In this document: positions 1 to 9,284 of the stretch, piece after piece | Layout: every line of letters starts with the position of its first letter | Position numbering within the stretch: the stretch's first letter is position 1 | Origin: Bacteroidaceae bacterium | GTDB lineage: Bacteria > Bacteroidota > Bacteroidia > Bacteroidales > Bacteroidaceae | DNA length: 64,000 nt | Assembly: GCA_017379075.1 (NCBI GenBank) | Contig: JAFNXL010000010.1 | Coordinates: forward strand, 62,001-126,000 | Reading direction: 5' to 3' | The notes under the pieces: model-generated | Databases searched by the model: none | Seen by the model: the letters and a program-made list of their open reading frames with translations, nothing else | Told to the model about the DNA's origin: nothing | Translations under genes and position numbers: made by a program

Positions 1-154
1 TTACAGTAGCCAAGTGGATGAAGGGAGTACCGATGATAACCTCGCAATTGGGCTTTTCAGCAGCCAAAGCTTCCTTCAACTCAGTAGCCAATGCTACACC
101 TTCCTGCAGGTTCTTGTTCATTTTCCAGTTACCTGCTACAATTTTCTTTCTCAT
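1..154 (-). CDS. tpiA: Triosephosphate isomerase, N-terminal part (runs off window)
   Basis: The first 51 codons of a minus-strand gene begin at ATG 154-152 and run out of the left edge. The N-terminus has the family signature: a basic start followed by VAGNWKMNK, which contains the substrate-binding Asn and the catalytic-site Lys of triosephosphate isomerase, the glycolytic and gluconeogenic enzyme interconverting DHAP and glyceraldehyde-3-phosphate in the cytosol. It starts 20 bases after the stop of the DoxX-type gene and shares its strand, so it is probably the third gene of the DUF1599-DoxX-tpiA operon, an order I know from other Bacteroidales. Only the amino-terminal strand and helix are visible. 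Confidence 0.93.
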   Translation of the reverse strand, partial: MRKKIVAGNWKMNKNLQEGVALATELKEALAAEKPNCEVIIGTPFIHLATV

Positions 155-174
155 TTCGTTTGCTTTTTTTAAAG

Positions 175-1479
175 TTAAACTCTATGTTTATATAATTCTC
201 TCATTTTTTTTCCTAACCACAAACGGTCTGCAACAGTTACGGCCAGCAAGGGCAGCACATACCACAGCAGCAGTCGGAACAGACGTTTCAGTTTGCTCTC
301 AATCGGCGGATTTGAAATCTCCAGCTGTTCTAGCGGCGCGTCCAGTTTCTCCACAGCGGGAAGCATCGTGTTGGGCCATTTGTTGACAACCACACTGCCA
401 TGCAGCAGCATCAGTCCGGGATTGGAACGTATCATTGTCTTCAGCACCACATCGTCAGTGTGGCAATAGGGATATTCCGCCCCGGTCATTTCCGTCCATC
501 TTTCAATGGCCGCATCTCCGCTTGCCGTCAGACAATAGAACGGATAGCCGTATGTGAGGCAATAGTCATGCACCCCGGCAATGCGGTCCATCGTACCGTC
601 ATCGGCATGCTCCAAATGTGGCGACACCAACAGGAACTTGTAAGTATCCTCGCGCAGAAAAGCCTCGGTAATGTCTTCGTTGTCTTCCAGACGCAGCATC
701 TGGAAATCGGTAATCTCGGGCAATGCGGATGCATCCGACTGCGTGTTCACGGTGCGTGTGTCCACAAAAGTCCAGGTGCTGTCGGGATATTCCTCCAAAG
801 AAAACTCCTTCTGTACCCCATCCTTTTCCATCAGGAAATAGGTTTCAACGGAAGCGCTGTCCGTATCCAAAGCCATCTTCTGAAGCAGGTCTGCCCCAAT
901 GTGATAGGGACGGAAGTCCCATACGGGAAGTCCGTACAGGTTTATGCAGACAAAGACGAAGGCAAAGACCTTGGAGTACAGGTTGATGATCCACTGGTTG
1001 CGTTCCAGGACAAAACGGGTCATCATGCGATAATACCAAACCACGAACACCGCGGCCACAAGCAGGATCAGGTTCTTGTAGAAGGTCTGCCAGTTGGTCA
1101 AGGTAAAGGCGTCGCCGAAACAGCCGCAGTCTGAAACCGGATTGTCAAGCGCAAGATACAGCGTGAGCGGCGTCATCAGCGCCAAGAACAAAAGGCAGAA
1201 ACGCGATGCGCGTTTTCTATGGGAGCCAAAGAAAAGGCAAATGCCCAGGTCAAATTCAAGAAAAGCCAGGCCCACGGCCAGGAGCAGAGGCACAAAACCG
1301 GGCAATAGGGCAGACAGCCCGAACGCCTGTGCATAGTCCTCAATCTTGTATTGCGTTCCAACAGGGTCAATCAGCTTGACGATACCCGAAAGTATGAACG
1401 TCACGGACAACAGCATGCGGCAAAGGTTCACACCCAGCCACCTGACACGTCTCCAAAGCCTGTTGTTACTTCTCACCAT
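175..1479 (-). CDS. DoxX/MauE-type polytopic membrane protein (BT_3928-like family)
   Basis: A 434-residue protein. Hydrophobic segments lie at about 18-37, 59-84, 93-111, 136-150 and 164-187, followed by a soluble region of about 210 residues and a last membrane segment near 400-422. The motif DCGCF at 117-121 between membrane helices resembles the redox Cys pair region of MauE/DoxX relatives. The family is conserved in Bacteroidales next to tpiA and a DUF1599 gene; its biochemical role is not established, and a link to thiol or quinone redox chemistry is inference. The start overlaps the end of the DUF1599 gene by 14 bases, so translational coupling is likely. Confidence 0.75.
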   Translation of the reverse strand: MVRSNNRLWRRVRWLGVNLCRMLLSVTFILSGIVKLIDPVGTQYKIEDYAQAFGLSALLPGFVPLLLAVGLAFLEFDLGICLFFGSHRKRASRFCLLFLALMTPLTLYLALDNPVSDCGCFGDAFTLTNWQTFYKNLILLVAAVFVVWYYRMMTRFVLERNQWIINLYSKVFAFVFVCINLYGLPVWDFRPYHIGADLLQKMALDTDSASVETYFLMEKDGVQKEFSLEEYPDSTWTFVDTRTVNTQSDASALPEITDFQMLRLEDNEDITEAFLREDTYKFLLVSPHLEHADDGTMDRIAGVHDYCLTYGYPFYCLTASGDAAIERWTEMTGAEYPYCHTDDVVLKTMIRSNPGLMLLHGSVVVNKWPNTMLPAVEKLDAPLEQLEISNPPIESKLKRLFRLLLWYVLPLLAVTVADRLWLGKKMRELYKHRV

Positions 1480-2029
1480 AGGTCAGTTTGATCAAACCGA
1501 AGACTGCATAGTTCATCATGTCCATGTAATTGGCGTCAATGCCTTCAGAAACCAAGGTTTCGCCATGCAAAGATTCAATCTGCTTGGTGCGGAAAATCTT
1601 CATCAGAATCAGATCCGTATAGCTGCTTACGCGCATCCCGCGCCAAGCCTCATCATAATCGTGGTTCTTGCGGAGCATCAGGTCCAACGCTTTCTGGGCA
1701 TGACGGTCGTATGCTTCCAATGCCTCAGTCTCGTTCATGTCATCCGAAGCTTCGGCATACCCCAGTTCCAGTTGGATAAGTCCGATAATGGCATAGTTTA
1801 CGATGCCGACAAATTCGGGACGAATGCCTTCGTCCACCAGCGCCACACCCTTTGTCTCAAGACTGCGGATACGGTTTGCCTTGATATAAATCTGGTCTGT
1901 TAGTGAAGACGGGCGCATAATACGCCAGGCCGCACCATAATCGTGCAGTTTTTTCGCAAATAATGAACGGCACTCAGCCATTATCTTCTCAAATTGTTCA
2001 CGCGTCTCCATAACTTTTGTCTTACTCAA
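1466..2029 (-). CDS. DUF1599-domain protein with internal duplication
   Basis: A 187-residue soluble protein made of two homologous halves. Residues about 15-85 carry KLHDYGAAWRIMRPSSLTDQ and residues about 110-185 carry KNHDYDEAWRGMRVSSYTDL, each followed by a helix of the form NYAxxGLIxL. This is the DUF1599 family of Bacteroidetes, whose function is unknown to me; some relatives sit with nucleotide-modification genes. It is the first gene of the operon that continues with the DoxX-type gene and tpiA. A Bacteroidetes -7 box lies about 95 bases upstream. Start could be at 2029 or at the Met at 2011. Confidence 0.75.
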   Translation of the reverse strand: MSKTKVMETREQFEKIMAECRSLFAKKLHDYGAAWRIMRPSSLTDQIYIKANRIRSLETKGVALVDEGIRPEFVGIVNYAIIGLIQLELGYAEASDDMNETEALEAYDRHAQKALDLMLRKNHDYDEAWRGMRVSSYTDLILMKIFRTKQIESLHGETLVSEGIDANYMDMMNYAVFGLIKLTYGEK

Positions 2030-2122
2030 AATTAGCGGTATTTCCTATGGTTTATGCACAACTTGCACCTGTCTGCCGGCCACAGTCATACCCACAATTA
2101 TAACCTATGTGATATTTGGGTA

Positions 2123-2130
2123 CAAAGTTA
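2123..2130 (-). promoter_or_regulatory. -7 box (TAACTTTG) of DUF1599-DoxX-tpiA operon
   Basis: On the minus strand this reads TAACTTTG, the Bacteroidetes sigma-ABfr -7 consensus TAnnTTTG, about 95 bases before the DUF1599 start at 2029. No clear -33 TTTG was placed. Confidence 0.6.
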
Positions 2131-2181
2131 GCAATTTTTATTGAATGCAAGGCCCCCTTTTTCTTAAAAAGAAACGAGTGG

Positions 2182-2210
2182 CAAAGAAAAAGGCCGCCAT
2201 TAGGCGACCT
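2182..2210 (-). terminator. Rho-independent terminator after M23/LysM gene
   Basis: On the minus strand a hairpin with stem GGTCGCC/GGCGGCC (one G-U pair) and loop TAAT is followed by TTTTTCTTT. It lies about 50 bases beyond the stop of the M23 peptidase gene and before the promoter of the next operon, as expected for an intrinsic terminator. Confidence 0.75.
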
Positions 2211-2259
2211 CTTGTCCGTTATGTAACTTATTACGGGTTTTCTTCACATTGCGCACGCA

Positions 2260-3237
2260 TCATGAGCACTTGATAATCTGGCCCAGACGCAAGGTTGTTT
2301 TCTTGGAAATGTTATTCAGTCTGCAAAGTTTGTCAACTGTTGTGCCGTACTTCTTCGCAATAGTATACAAGCTTTCGCCCTTCTTCACACGGTGAACCTT
2401 TCCACGGTTGGCAGTGCGCTCCTGAATCTTCTTCTGCTGGAAGCCCTGGCTTTCTTCTGCCTTTGCCAAAGCGGCTGCTTCCTGTTCAGACATTTCGCTT
2501 TCTCCGCCCACGATATTATGTTCGGCAAGCAGAACACCTGTGCCGGCAGCGCGGTATACATAATAGTCGCCAAGAATATCCTGTGCTTCAAAGTTGAAAA
2601 GTTTCTCAGGATTGATGAAATGGCCCATGAAACGGGTCTCAAAGTGCAGATGCGAACCGGTGCTTCTACCAGTATTTCCACCAAGACCAATGGGTTCGCC
2701 CACCTTTACAATCTGGTCTTCCTTTACCAATTGCTTGCTCAAGTGGCCGTATACGGTTTCAAGACCGTTGGGATGGCGCATCACGATATAGCGTCCATAT
2801 CCCTTTCCCTCGTATGCCACAATACGCACCTTGCCGCTGAACGCTGCACGGATGGTATCGCCCACATACACCTTGATGTCAGTGCCGTAATGCTGACGGC
2901 GGAATCTGCGACGATAGCCATAACGGCTGGTTACCTTGCGGCTGGTAGTGGGCATGCAGAACTGGCGAAGATCAATCTTGTATTCAGAAGGAAGTTCAAG
3001 ACCAGCCACACGCACGCTCTTGTTGTCCCAACTGGTATACAAATCGCCGGCAGGGTTGTCCAAGTCCCACAGTTTCTCGACATCAACCAAACGATTGAGC
3101 TCCAAACTGTCAATAGCACGCATCTTGCTATCAACGGGAGCCACATCGGCCAACAGGTCCTGTCCACAAACCGGAGCACTGGCCACAGCCATTACCGCCA
3201 ATAAAAAACCTTTTCTTATCTTCTTTACGAAATTCAT
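2260..3237 (-). CDS. Secreted M23 (LytM-type) peptidase with C-terminal LysM
   Basis: A 325-residue exported protein. The start chosen is the Met at 3237, which begins a signal peptide (MNFVKKIRK, then a hydrophobic stretch ending in APVCGQ); the longer reading frame would overlap the end of ndk. The M23 zinc-peptidase core has HYGTD at about 116-120 and HLHFE at about 196-200, the ligands of the LytM family, so catalytic residues are retained. A Lys/Glu-rich linker leads to a LysM peptidoglycan-binding domain at about 282-325. Likely role: hydrolysing or remodelling peptide cross-links of peptidoglycan in the periplasm. Followed by a strong terminator; monocistronic or co-transcribed with ndk 22 bases upstream. 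Confidence 0.88.
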   Translation of the reverse strand: MNFVKKIRKGFLLAVMAVASAPVCGQDLLADVAPVDSKMRAIDSLELNRLVDVEKLWDLDNPAGDLYTSWDNKSVRVAGLELPSEYKIDLRQFCMPTTSRKVTSRYGYRRRFRRQHYGTDIKVYVGDTIRAAFSGKVRIVAYEGKGYGRYIVMRHPNGLETVYGHLSKQLVKEDQIVKVGEPIGLGGNTGRSTGSHLHFETRFMGHFINPEKLFNFEAQDILGDYYVYRAAGTGVLLAEHNIVGGESEMSEQEAAALAKAEESQGFQQKKIQERTANRGKVHRVKKGESLYTIAKKYGTTVDKLCRLNNISKKTTLRLGQIIKCS

Positions 3238-3259
3238 TCGATTATATTGTTTTCTCAAA

Positions 3260-3721
3260 TTACAACTCATCTACTGCATACAAACGGTCCAAATTCAAAT
3301 CGCCCATGTCGAAGATTTCCTCGGGACGGAAAAATCTGTTGAGTTCTTCAACAGCGGCTTCGGGCGAGTCAGAAGCATGCACAATGTTCTGCTGGTTGCT
3401 CATGCAATAGTCTCCACGGATTGTTCCGGGATCTGCCTTGCGGCCATTGGTATAGCCGGTAATGTAGCGCACCACAGCTATGGCATCCACTCCTTCCAAG
3501 CACATGGCTATTACGGGAGTCTTCATCATTGAGGCTTTAAGGATGGGGAAGAACGGTTTCTTTACCAAATGAGCGTAATGCTGCGCCAGAATTTCATCAG
3601 TAAGCTGCATCATCTTCATGCCGACGATACGAAGTCCCTTCTTTTCAAATCTGTTGACAATCTCGCCCACCAACGCACGTTCAATTGTGCTGGGTTTAAG
3701 CAAAACCAATGTTCTTTCCAT
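3260..3721 (-). CDS. ndk: Nucleoside diphosphate kinase
   Basis: 153 residues from the Met at 3721 (MERTLVLLKPS, the canonical NDK start), which is preferred to an upstream Met giving 15 extra non-conserved residues. The active-site segment NIVHASDS carries the phosphorylated His; most NDKs have HGSD, so Ala for Gly is a mild variant. A kinase of this type transfers the gamma phosphate between nucleoside triphosphates and diphosphates to balance NTP and dNTP pools. A -7 box TAACTTTG (minus strand, 3784-3777) lies about 55 bases upstream. Confidence 0.95.
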   Translation of the reverse strand: MERTLVLLKPSTIERALVGEIVNRFEKKGLRIVGMKMMQLTDEILAQHYAHLVKKPFFPILKASMMKTPVIAMCLEGVDAIAVVRYITGYTNGRKADPGTIRGDYCMSNQQNIVHASDSPEAAVEELNRFFRPEEIFDMGDLNLDRLYAVDEL

Positions 3722-3776
3722 CTGCTTTTTTCCTGTTTTTCTGCCTAAAATAAGATATTTTAACACTTTTCGGGTG

Positions 3777-3784
3777 CAAAGTTA
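3777..3784 (-). promoter_or_regulatory. -7 box (TAACTTTG) upstream of ndk
   Basis: Minus-strand TAACTTTG matches the Bacteroidetes -7 consensus and sits in the gap between recG and ndk, placing the transcript start about 50 bases before the ndk ATG. Confidence 0.6.
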
Positions 3785-3843
3785 ATGAAAAATAGGGAAT
3801 TAACCAACTTTTCCCCTATATTATTTCCACTTTTTTCTGCTTT

Positions 3844-5940
3844 TTATGATATTGAACTCCAGTTCATTTCGTCTGCACGGAGTTCGTCCAGTGTTTTTTT
3901 GAGCAAAGCGTTCTCTGGACGCGCCAAAGAGGGGTCTTCATCAAGCACTCTGGTGGCCGTGTCGCGGGCAAGCTGCACAATCTGTCCGTCACGGGCAAGA
4001 TTGGCCAGTTTTAGGTCAAAAGCTATTCCGCTTTGTTTGGTTCCTTCCAGGTCTCCGGGTCCACGCAGTTTCAGGTCGGCCTCGGCAATTTCAAATCCAT
4101 CGTTCGTCTCCGTCATTATCTGCACCCGCTTGGTGGAAGTCTTTCCCAACTGATAATTAGTCACTAAGATGCAATAAGACTGATCCGCACCGCGCCCCAC
4201 TCGTCCTCTGAGCTGATGCAGTTGGGACAGGCCGAAACGCTCAGCATTCTGGATGACCATCACCGATGCGTTGGGCACATTCACACCCACTTCTATCACC
4301 GTTGTCGCTACCAGAATCTGTGTTTGTCCCGACACGAATTTGCGCATCTCCTCCTCTTTCTGAACCGGTTTCATGCGGCCATGCACCATTCCAATCTGAT
4401 AGTCAGGAAACACTTTTTGCAAATGTGCATAACCTTCTTCCACATTCTTCAGGTCCATCTTTTCGCTTTCCTTTATCAGCGGATAAACGAAATAGACTTG
4501 ACGTCCTTGCTGTATCTGCTTGTGGATGTCGCGATAAAGTCCTTCCGAAGCATTGTCATACCAGTGCAAGGTCTTAACCGGTTTGCGTCCTGGAGGAAGT
4601 TGGTCTATCACGGACACATCCAAATCGCCATAAAGCGTCATTGCCAGCGTGCGGGGAATGGGTGTTGCCGTCATCACCAGGACATGGGGCGCAACGGTGT
4701 TCTTTTTCCACAAGCGGGCACGCTGCGCCACACCAAAACGGTGCTGTTCGTCAATGATTACCAAGCCAAGGCGTTGGAAACCAACCGCATCCTCAATGAC
4801 GGCATGAGTGCCGACAAGGATGCTGACCTCGCCATTCCGCAGTCCCTCCAAGACGGCCGTTCGACGTTTTCCCTTGACCATACCCGTCAGCAGTTCCACA
4901 CGAACGGGCATATCCTTCAGCATAGAGCGAAAAGTTTCCAGGTGCTGTTCAGCCAGAATTTCCGTTGGCGCCATCAGGCATCCCTGATAGCCGTTGTCCA
5001 CAGCAATGAGCAAAAGCAAAAGCGCCACCAAGGTCTTTCCGCTTCCCACATCACCTTGCAGCAGACGGTTCATCTGTTTCCCACTGCCCATATCCGTCCT
5101 CATCTCACGGATCACCCGCTTCTGGGCATCGGTTAAGGGGAAGGGCAAATAGTGGTTGTAAAAGGTGTGGAAATTTTCTCCCACGCGAGGAAAAATTATT
5201 CCCCTCCTGAGGGAGTGCCTTTCGCGTGCATAGCGCAGGATGGAAAGCTGAACATAAAACAGCTCCTCAAACTTGAGACGGAGCATGGCATGCGACAGTT
5301 CATTGGCCGTCTCGGGATAATGCGCAGACTTCAGCGCCTGCCCGAGAGGCATCAGATACATTTGCCTCACCAGATATTCCGGCAAGGTCTCCCCTATCGG
5401 TTCCTGCATTTGTTGGAACAAGGTCTGGGTAAAATGTTCCAGCGAACGGGAACTTAGCCCCGCCTTCTTCATCTTTTCCGTTACGGAATAATAGGGCTGC
5501 ATGCCCATCTTTCCCAACGCCAATGATTCTGCCGGATCCACATCAGGATGAGACACTTGCAATCTGCCGTTGAATACACTGGGACGACCGAAGATGATAT
5601 AGTCACGGTTCAGTTTTATCGTTTTGGTAATATATTTGGTGGCATTGAACCACACCAGATCCATCAACGACTGCCCGTCGGTGAAATGCCCGACCAGACG
5701 TTTCTTCCTTCCGGCACCCATTTCCTCAAAGCTCAGGAAACGTCCTTTCACCTGTACGAAAGGCATGTCCGAAGTAAGCTCGTTGATACGGTACAGGCGG
5801 GTGCGGTCTATGTGCTTATAGGGAAAATAATAAAGCAAGTCATGCCAGGTGTGGATGTTAAGCTGTTCTTTGAGCAGTTTGCTTCTTGCCGGCCCCACCC
5901 CTGGCAAATAGACGATATCTTTGGTCTTCAAGTCTTGCAT
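3844..5940 (-). CDS. recG: ATP-dependent DNA helicase RecG
   Basis: 698 residues, the usual length for RecG. The N-terminal wedge (OB fold) domain precedes the helicase core: Walker A in GDVGSGKTLVA near residues 295-305, DEQH box near 394, and the C-terminal helicase motif QLRGRVGRG. The TLAMTLYGDLDVSVIDQLPPGR stretch is characteristic of RecG. The enzyme remodels stalled replication forks and Holliday junctions. It is the last gene of the pdxJ-DJ-1-ispD-recG operon, starting 33 bases after the ispD stop. Confidence 0.97.
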   Translation of the reverse strand: MQDLKTKDIVYLPGVGPARSKLLKEQLNIHTWHDLLYYFPYKHIDRTRLYRINELTSDMPFVQVKGRFLSFEEMGAGRKKRLVGHFTDGQSLMDLVWFNATKYITKTIKLNRDYIIFGRPSVFNGRLQVSHPDVDPAESLALGKMGMQPYYSVTEKMKKAGLSSRSLEHFTQTLFQQMQEPIGETLPEYLVRQMYLMPLGQALKSAHYPETANELSHAMLRLKFEELFYVQLSILRYARERHSLRRGIIFPRVGENFHTFYNHYLPFPLTDAQKRVIREMRTDMGSGKQMNRLLQGDVGSGKTLVALLLLLIAVDNGYQGCLMAPTEILAEQHLETFRSMLKDMPVRVELLTGMVKGKRRTAVLEGLRNGEVSILVGTHAVIEDAVGFQRLGLVIIDEQHRFGVAQRARLWKKNTVAPHVLVMTATPIPRTLAMTLYGDLDVSVIDQLPPGRKPVKTLHWYDNASEGLYRDIHKQIQQGRQVYFVYPLIKESEKMDLKNVEEGYAHLQKVFPDYQIGMVHGRMKPVQKEEEMRKFVSGQTQILVATTVIEVGVNVPNASVMVIQNAERFGLSQLHQLRGRVGRGADQSYCILVTNYQLGKTSTKRVQIMTETNDGFEIAEADLKLRGPGDLEGTKQSGIAFDLKLANLARDGQIVQLARDTATRVLDEDPSLARPENALLKKTLDELRADEMNWSSIS

Positions 5941-5973
5941 GGAATCTTCTCCCCCACTGGCACACTGAAAATC

Positions 5974-6642
5974 CTACACCATCCCTTCTGCCAACTTCAA
6001 GTCGGCCGGATTCGTCAGCTTGATATTCTCGTTGTTTCCCTCCACCAGCTTTATCGGGTGTCCCATGGCCTCCACCACAGACGCATCGTCTGTAAAGAAG
6101 GGGTCAAAGGGTTGGCCGTATGCTTTTTTAAGCAATTGTATGTCAAATGTCTGCGGAGTCTGCACCAGTCTGTAGGCATTGCGGTCCACCGTCATGCTGC
6201 CTCCGTCGGCCAACACTTGCCTTACAGTTTCCACCACGGGCACCACGGGCACAACTGCCCCACATTCTTCTGCCGCCTCATAACAACGGCGAATGGTCTC
6301 TGGCGAGACAAAGGGGCGCACACCGTCATGCACACCCACCACTCCCCTTGCGTCATCAGGAATCAGGGAAAGTCCGTTATGGACAGAATGGAAACGGGTT
6401 TCGCCCCCGTCGGCCACACAAAGTTCCACATCATAGTCATGCTGCCCGCACAACTGCCGCCAATAGTCTTGCTGCTCGCGGGGAAGTACTAATATAATAT
6501 GTATATCGGGATAGGTCCGTCTGAACACATCAATCGTGTGCATCAGCACCGGACGCCCACGCAAAGGGAGGAACTGCTTGGGAATGTCGCTTCCCATGCG
6601 CAGCCCCTTTCCGCCGGCCACCAGAATCGCATATCTGTCCAT
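5974..6642 (-). CDS. ispD: 2-C-methyl-D-erythritol 4-phosphate cytidylyltransferase
   Basis: 222 residues with the nucleotidyltransferase N-terminus [20 protein letters not shown], in which the Gly-rich loop and the Lys bind CTP, and the HDGVRPFV motif near residue 104. IspD makes CDP-methylerythritol in the MEP (non-mevalonate) route to isoprenoids. Its ATG overlaps the stop of the DJ-1 gene by one base (TGATG), a strong sign of coupled translation. It precedes recG. Confidence 0.95.
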   Translation of the reverse strand: MDRYAILVAGGKGLRMGSDIPKQFLPLRGRPVLMHTIDVFRRTYPDIHIILVLPREQQDYWRQLCGQHDYDVELCVADGGETRFHSVHNGLSLIPDDARGVVGVHDGVRPFVSPETIRRCYEAAEECGAVVPVVPVVETVRQVLADGGSMTVDRNAYRLVQTPQTFDIQLLKKAYGQPFDPFFTDDASVVEAMGHPIKLVEGNNENIKLTNPADLKLAEGMV

Positions 6643-7196
6643 CAGGCCAGCAGCTGAGCGTAGATCATTCCTTCACGAAGCGGCTGGCTGGCGCCTTCGC
6701 CCAAAATGCGGTCCACCAGCGTATAGCCGAACTCAAATGCAGCAGCAGGTCCGCGGCCTGTAATGAACTGGCCATCGCTCTCCACAATGGCTGCCGTATA
6801 TTCCGCACCTTCCATGTGCGACTCGCAACCGGGATAACAAGTGGCCTTCACGCCCTTAAGCAACCCCATGTGTCCATAGACCATTGGAGCGGCACAAATT
6901 GCGGCCAAAGGCGTTCCTGCCTCATAGGCCTTCTGGATGCCCTCGCGCAAAGGGGCACAGGCATCAAGATTGGTAGAACCGGGCAGACCACCGGGCAATA
7001 CAAGCATCTCGGCCGCGGCAAAATCAACTTCGGCGAGCAATGCATCGGCCACAACAAGCACACCATGGGTTCCCACTACGGTCTTGTCTCCAGTAATGGA
7101 AACGGTTACCACTTCCAGGCCGGCACGGCGCATAATATCAATTGGGGTAAGAGCTTCTATCTCTTCAAATCCCGTAGCTAAAAATACGTAAATCAT
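6642..7196 (-). CDS. DJ-1/PfpI family protein (YajL/ThiJ-like)
   Basis: 184 residues from the Met at 7196 ([15 protein letters not shown], the canonical family start). The nucleophile elbow AAICAAP contains the conserved reactive Cys, and [10 protein letters not shown] matches the region after the active site in DJ-1. Members are proposed glyoxalases, deglycases or redox chaperones; which applies here cannot be told. It lies between pdxJ (29-base gap) and ispD (one-base overlap) in one operon. Confidence 0.88.
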   Translation of the reverse strand: MIYVFLATGFEEIEALTPIDIMRRAGLEVVTVSITGDKTVVGTHGVLVVADALLAEVDFAAAEMLVLPGGLPGSTNLDACAPLREGIQKAYEAGTPLAAICAAPMVYGHMGLLKGVKATCYPGCESHMEGAEYTAAIVESDGQFITGRGPAAAFEFGYTLVDRILGEGASQPLREGMIYAQLLA

Positions 7197-7225
7197 TTTG
7201 TATAAAGGTTTTTTGGTTAATTCCA

Positions 7226-7939
7226 CTATTTCAGGCAATTCAGATAACGTTGGATGGTGGTTTCCAGGCCCAGATACAAGGCATCACAGATAAGGGCATG
7301 GCCGATGCTTACCTCATCTATAAAGGGGATGCGCTCGTGCATGAACGCCAGATTCTCCAGACTCAGGTCGTGGCCGGCATTCAGTCCCAGCCCCAGCGAC
7401 TTGGCTTTCTCTGCCGCCACCACAAAGGGGGCGATGGCCGCCTCGCGGTCCTTGGCATACATCGAGGCATAAGGCTCTGTATAAAGTTCCACTCTGTCGG
7501 CACCGGCCTTGGCGGCATAGGCCACCATCTCCTCGTCTGCCGCCACAAAGATGCTCACCCTGATGCCACGACTGTGGAACACATCGGTTACATCTGTCAG
7601 AAAGGAGAGGTTCTGCTTGGTGTCCCAACCGGCATTGCTCGTAATCTGATTGGGAGCATCGGGCACCAGCGTCACTTGCGTGGGCTGCACCTTGCACACC
7701 AGGTCCACAAATGACTCGCATGGTTGTCCTTCAATATTGAATTCGGTTGTCAGCCTTGGCTTCAGGTCATAGACATCCTTATATCTAATGTGTCTTTCAT
7801 CGGGACGAGGATGCACGGTTATTCCTTGTGCACCAAAACGTTCGCAGTCCAGTGCCACTTGCAACACATCGGGGTTATTTCCGCCGCGGGCATTGCGGAT
7901 TGTGGCCACTTTGTTGATATTCACACTTAATTTCGTCAT
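7226..7939 (-). CDS. pdxJ: Pyridoxine 5'-phosphate synthase
   Basis: 237 residues, typical PdxJ length. The N-terminus contains [14 protein letters not shown] and the phosphate/substrate region [12 protein letters not shown] with the conserved His and Arg; [10 protein letters not shown] near the C-terminus is also characteristic. It condenses 1-deoxyxylulose 5-phosphate with 3-amino-2-oxopropyl phosphate to give vitamin B6 phosphate. First gene of the four-gene operon ending in recG; its promoter lies back to back with that of nadK. Confidence 0.97.
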   Translation of the reverse strand: MTKLSVNINKVATIRNARGGNNPDVLQVALDCERFGAQGITVHPRPDERHIRYKDVYDLKPRLTTEFNIEGQPCESFVDLVCKVQPTQVTLVPDAPNQITSNAGWDTKQNLSFLTDVTDVFHSRGIRVSIFVAADEEMVAYAAKAGADRVELYTEPYASMYAKDREAAIAPFVVAAEKAKSLGLGLNAGHDLSLENLAFMHERIPFIDEVSIGHALICDALYLGLETTIQRYLNCLK

Positions 7940-7970
7940 ATTTCATTTGGATTTTTAAAATTCCACACTG

Positions 7971-7978
7971 CAAAGTTA
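7971..7978 (-). promoter_or_regulatory. -7 box (TAACTTTG) of pdxJ operon
   Basis: Minus-strand TAACTTTG about 32 bases before the pdxJ ATG. It faces the nadK -7 box only 11 bases away on the other strand, so the two transcripts start in opposite directions from a shared small region. Confidence 0.65.
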
Positions 7979-7989
7979 AGAAAAATCAT

Positions 7990-7997
7990 TAACTTTG
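7990..7997 (+). promoter_or_regulatory. -7 box (TAACTTTG) of nadK
   Basis: Plus-strand TAACTTTG 21 bases before the nadK ATG, implying a short leader. Overlapping divergent arrangement with the pdxJ promoter. Confidence 0.65.
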
Positions 7998-8018
7998 TCC
8001 GCCAAAAGAGGATAAAAT

Positions 8019-8909
8019 ATGAACAGCCCACTCAGATTTGCCATATTCGGAAACATCTTCCAAGGGAAAAAATCACTCGCCATACAGAAACTTCTCGCCT
8101 TGCTTGAAGAGCGGAACGCGGAAATCATGATAGACCGTCCGCTTTACGACTTCCTCGTAAACGAACTGAAAATCAGTATCCATCCCGACAGACTCATACA
8201 AGGAAGCGACTTCGAGGCAGACATTGCCATCAGCATGGGAGGCGACGGCACATTCCTTGAAGCCGCACGCCGTGTTGGCGACAAGGAGATTCCCATCCTG
8301 GGCATCAACATGGGACGACTGGGTTTTCTGGCCGATTTCTCTCCCGAAGAAATCGAAGACGCCATAGCACAAATCTACGACGGCACGTTGCGCACCGAAT
8401 CGCGGAGCGTACTGCAAGTGGCCTATTCAAAAGGACGCCCCAAGGTATATCCCTATGCCCTCAATGAAGTGGCGGTGCTCAAACGCGACAGTTCCAGCAT
8501 GATCAGCATCCGCGTAGACATCAACGGCGAATACCTCACCACCTATCAGGCCGACGGCCTCATCATCAACACCCCCACCGGCAGCACCGGCTATGCCCTC
8601 AGCGTAGGCGGCCCCATCATGGCCCCCGACAGCCACATCATGGGACTGGCGCCCGTCTCTCCCCACAGTCTTTCCGCACGCCCCATCACGTTGAGTGACG
8701 ACATGGAGGTAGAACTCTCCGTAGAAAGCCGCAGCCACAACTTCCTGGTGGCCATAGACGGACAGAACGAGTCATGCACCGAAGGCACCCGCCTCAGCAT
8801 CCGCAAGGCCCCCTATCAGGTTCATGTGCTCAAACGCTCCCGAGGCTCCTACTTCCGCACCCTCCGCACCAAACTGATGTGGGGAACAGATGTAAGGTCA
8901 GAATTGTGA
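8019..8909 (+). CDS. nadK: NAD kinase
   Basis: 296 residues. The GGDGT motif at about 74-78 and the TPTGSTGYALSVGGP segment are the ATP and NAD binding signatures of NAD(+) kinases (PpnK). It phosphorylates NAD to NADP in the cytosol. It is divergent from pdxJ, a gene order I recall from other Bacteroidales. A bidirectional hairpin separates it from the convergent XRE gene, so it marks the edge of the conserved core next to the AT-rich four-gene block. Confidence 0.97.
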   Translation: MNSPLRFAIFGNIFQGKKSLAIQKLLALLEERNAEIMIDRPLYDFLVNELKISIHPDRLIQGSDFEADIAISMGGDGTFLEAARRVGDKEIPILGINMGRLGFLADFSPEEIEDAIAQIYDGTLRTESRSVLQVAYSKGRPKVYPYALNEVAVLKRDSSSMISIRVDINGEYLTTYQADGLIINTPTGSTGYALSVGGPIMAPDSHIMGLAPVSPHSLSARPITLSDDMEVELSVESRSHNFLVAIDGQNESCTEGTRLSIRKAPYQVHVLKRSRGSYFRTLRTKLMWGTDVRSEL

Positions 8910-8933
8910 GCTCCCTATATTGATCAGATATGC

Positions 8934-8978
8934 AAATACGGAAACTATATGAATTGACACCATAGAGTTCCCGTATTT
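8934..8978. terminator. Bidirectional hairpin terminator between nadK and the XRE gene
   Basis: Inverted arms beginning AAATACGG and ending CCGTATTT, extended by AAACTAT/ATAGAGTT, form a long imperfect stem with an AT-rich loop. The plus-strand side is followed by TTTTG. It lies between two convergent genes and can end transcription in both directions. Confidence 0.65.
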
Positions 8979-8983
8979 TGTAA

Positions 8984-9268
8984 TTACAATGTGATGCTTG
9001 ATTGTGCAACTTTGATTGCTTCTAACTTCAATTCTTCTTCATCCTCTACTGCATCGAGAACTTTATCCGCTACCCAAAGGGTGAGAAGTTCTTTTTCGTC
9101 AACATTGAAATAGTTGGCCATTTGAACTACCTGAGTGCGTTTTGCACGTCTATCCCCCCTTTCAATCTTTGAAAACATTGGGGTGTCAATTTCAAGAAGG
9201 GAGGCCAATTGTCTTTGTAACACTCCATTCTCCATTCTTAATTCTTTTATCTTTTTTCCTAACAGCAT
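8984..9268 (-). CDS. XRE-type helix-turn-helix regulator
   Basis: 94 residues. Residues about 5-60 form a Cro/C1-type HTH: the recognition region reads QRQLASLLEIDTPMFSKIERG followed by a helix with VVQMANYFNVD. The C-terminal 30 residues are acidic and helical. It is the last gene of the minus-strand block, starting 16 bases after the AlbA_2 stop, and probably regulates that operon; this is inference from position. Similar small XRE proteins often accompany restriction or toxin systems. Confidence 0.85.
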   Translation of the reverse strand: MLLGKKIKELRMENGVLQRQLASLLEIDTPMFSKIERGDRRAKRTQVVQMANYFNVDEKELLTLWVADKVLDAVEDEEELKLEAIKVAQSSITL

Positions 9269-9284
9269 CTTTATCCCAATTTTA

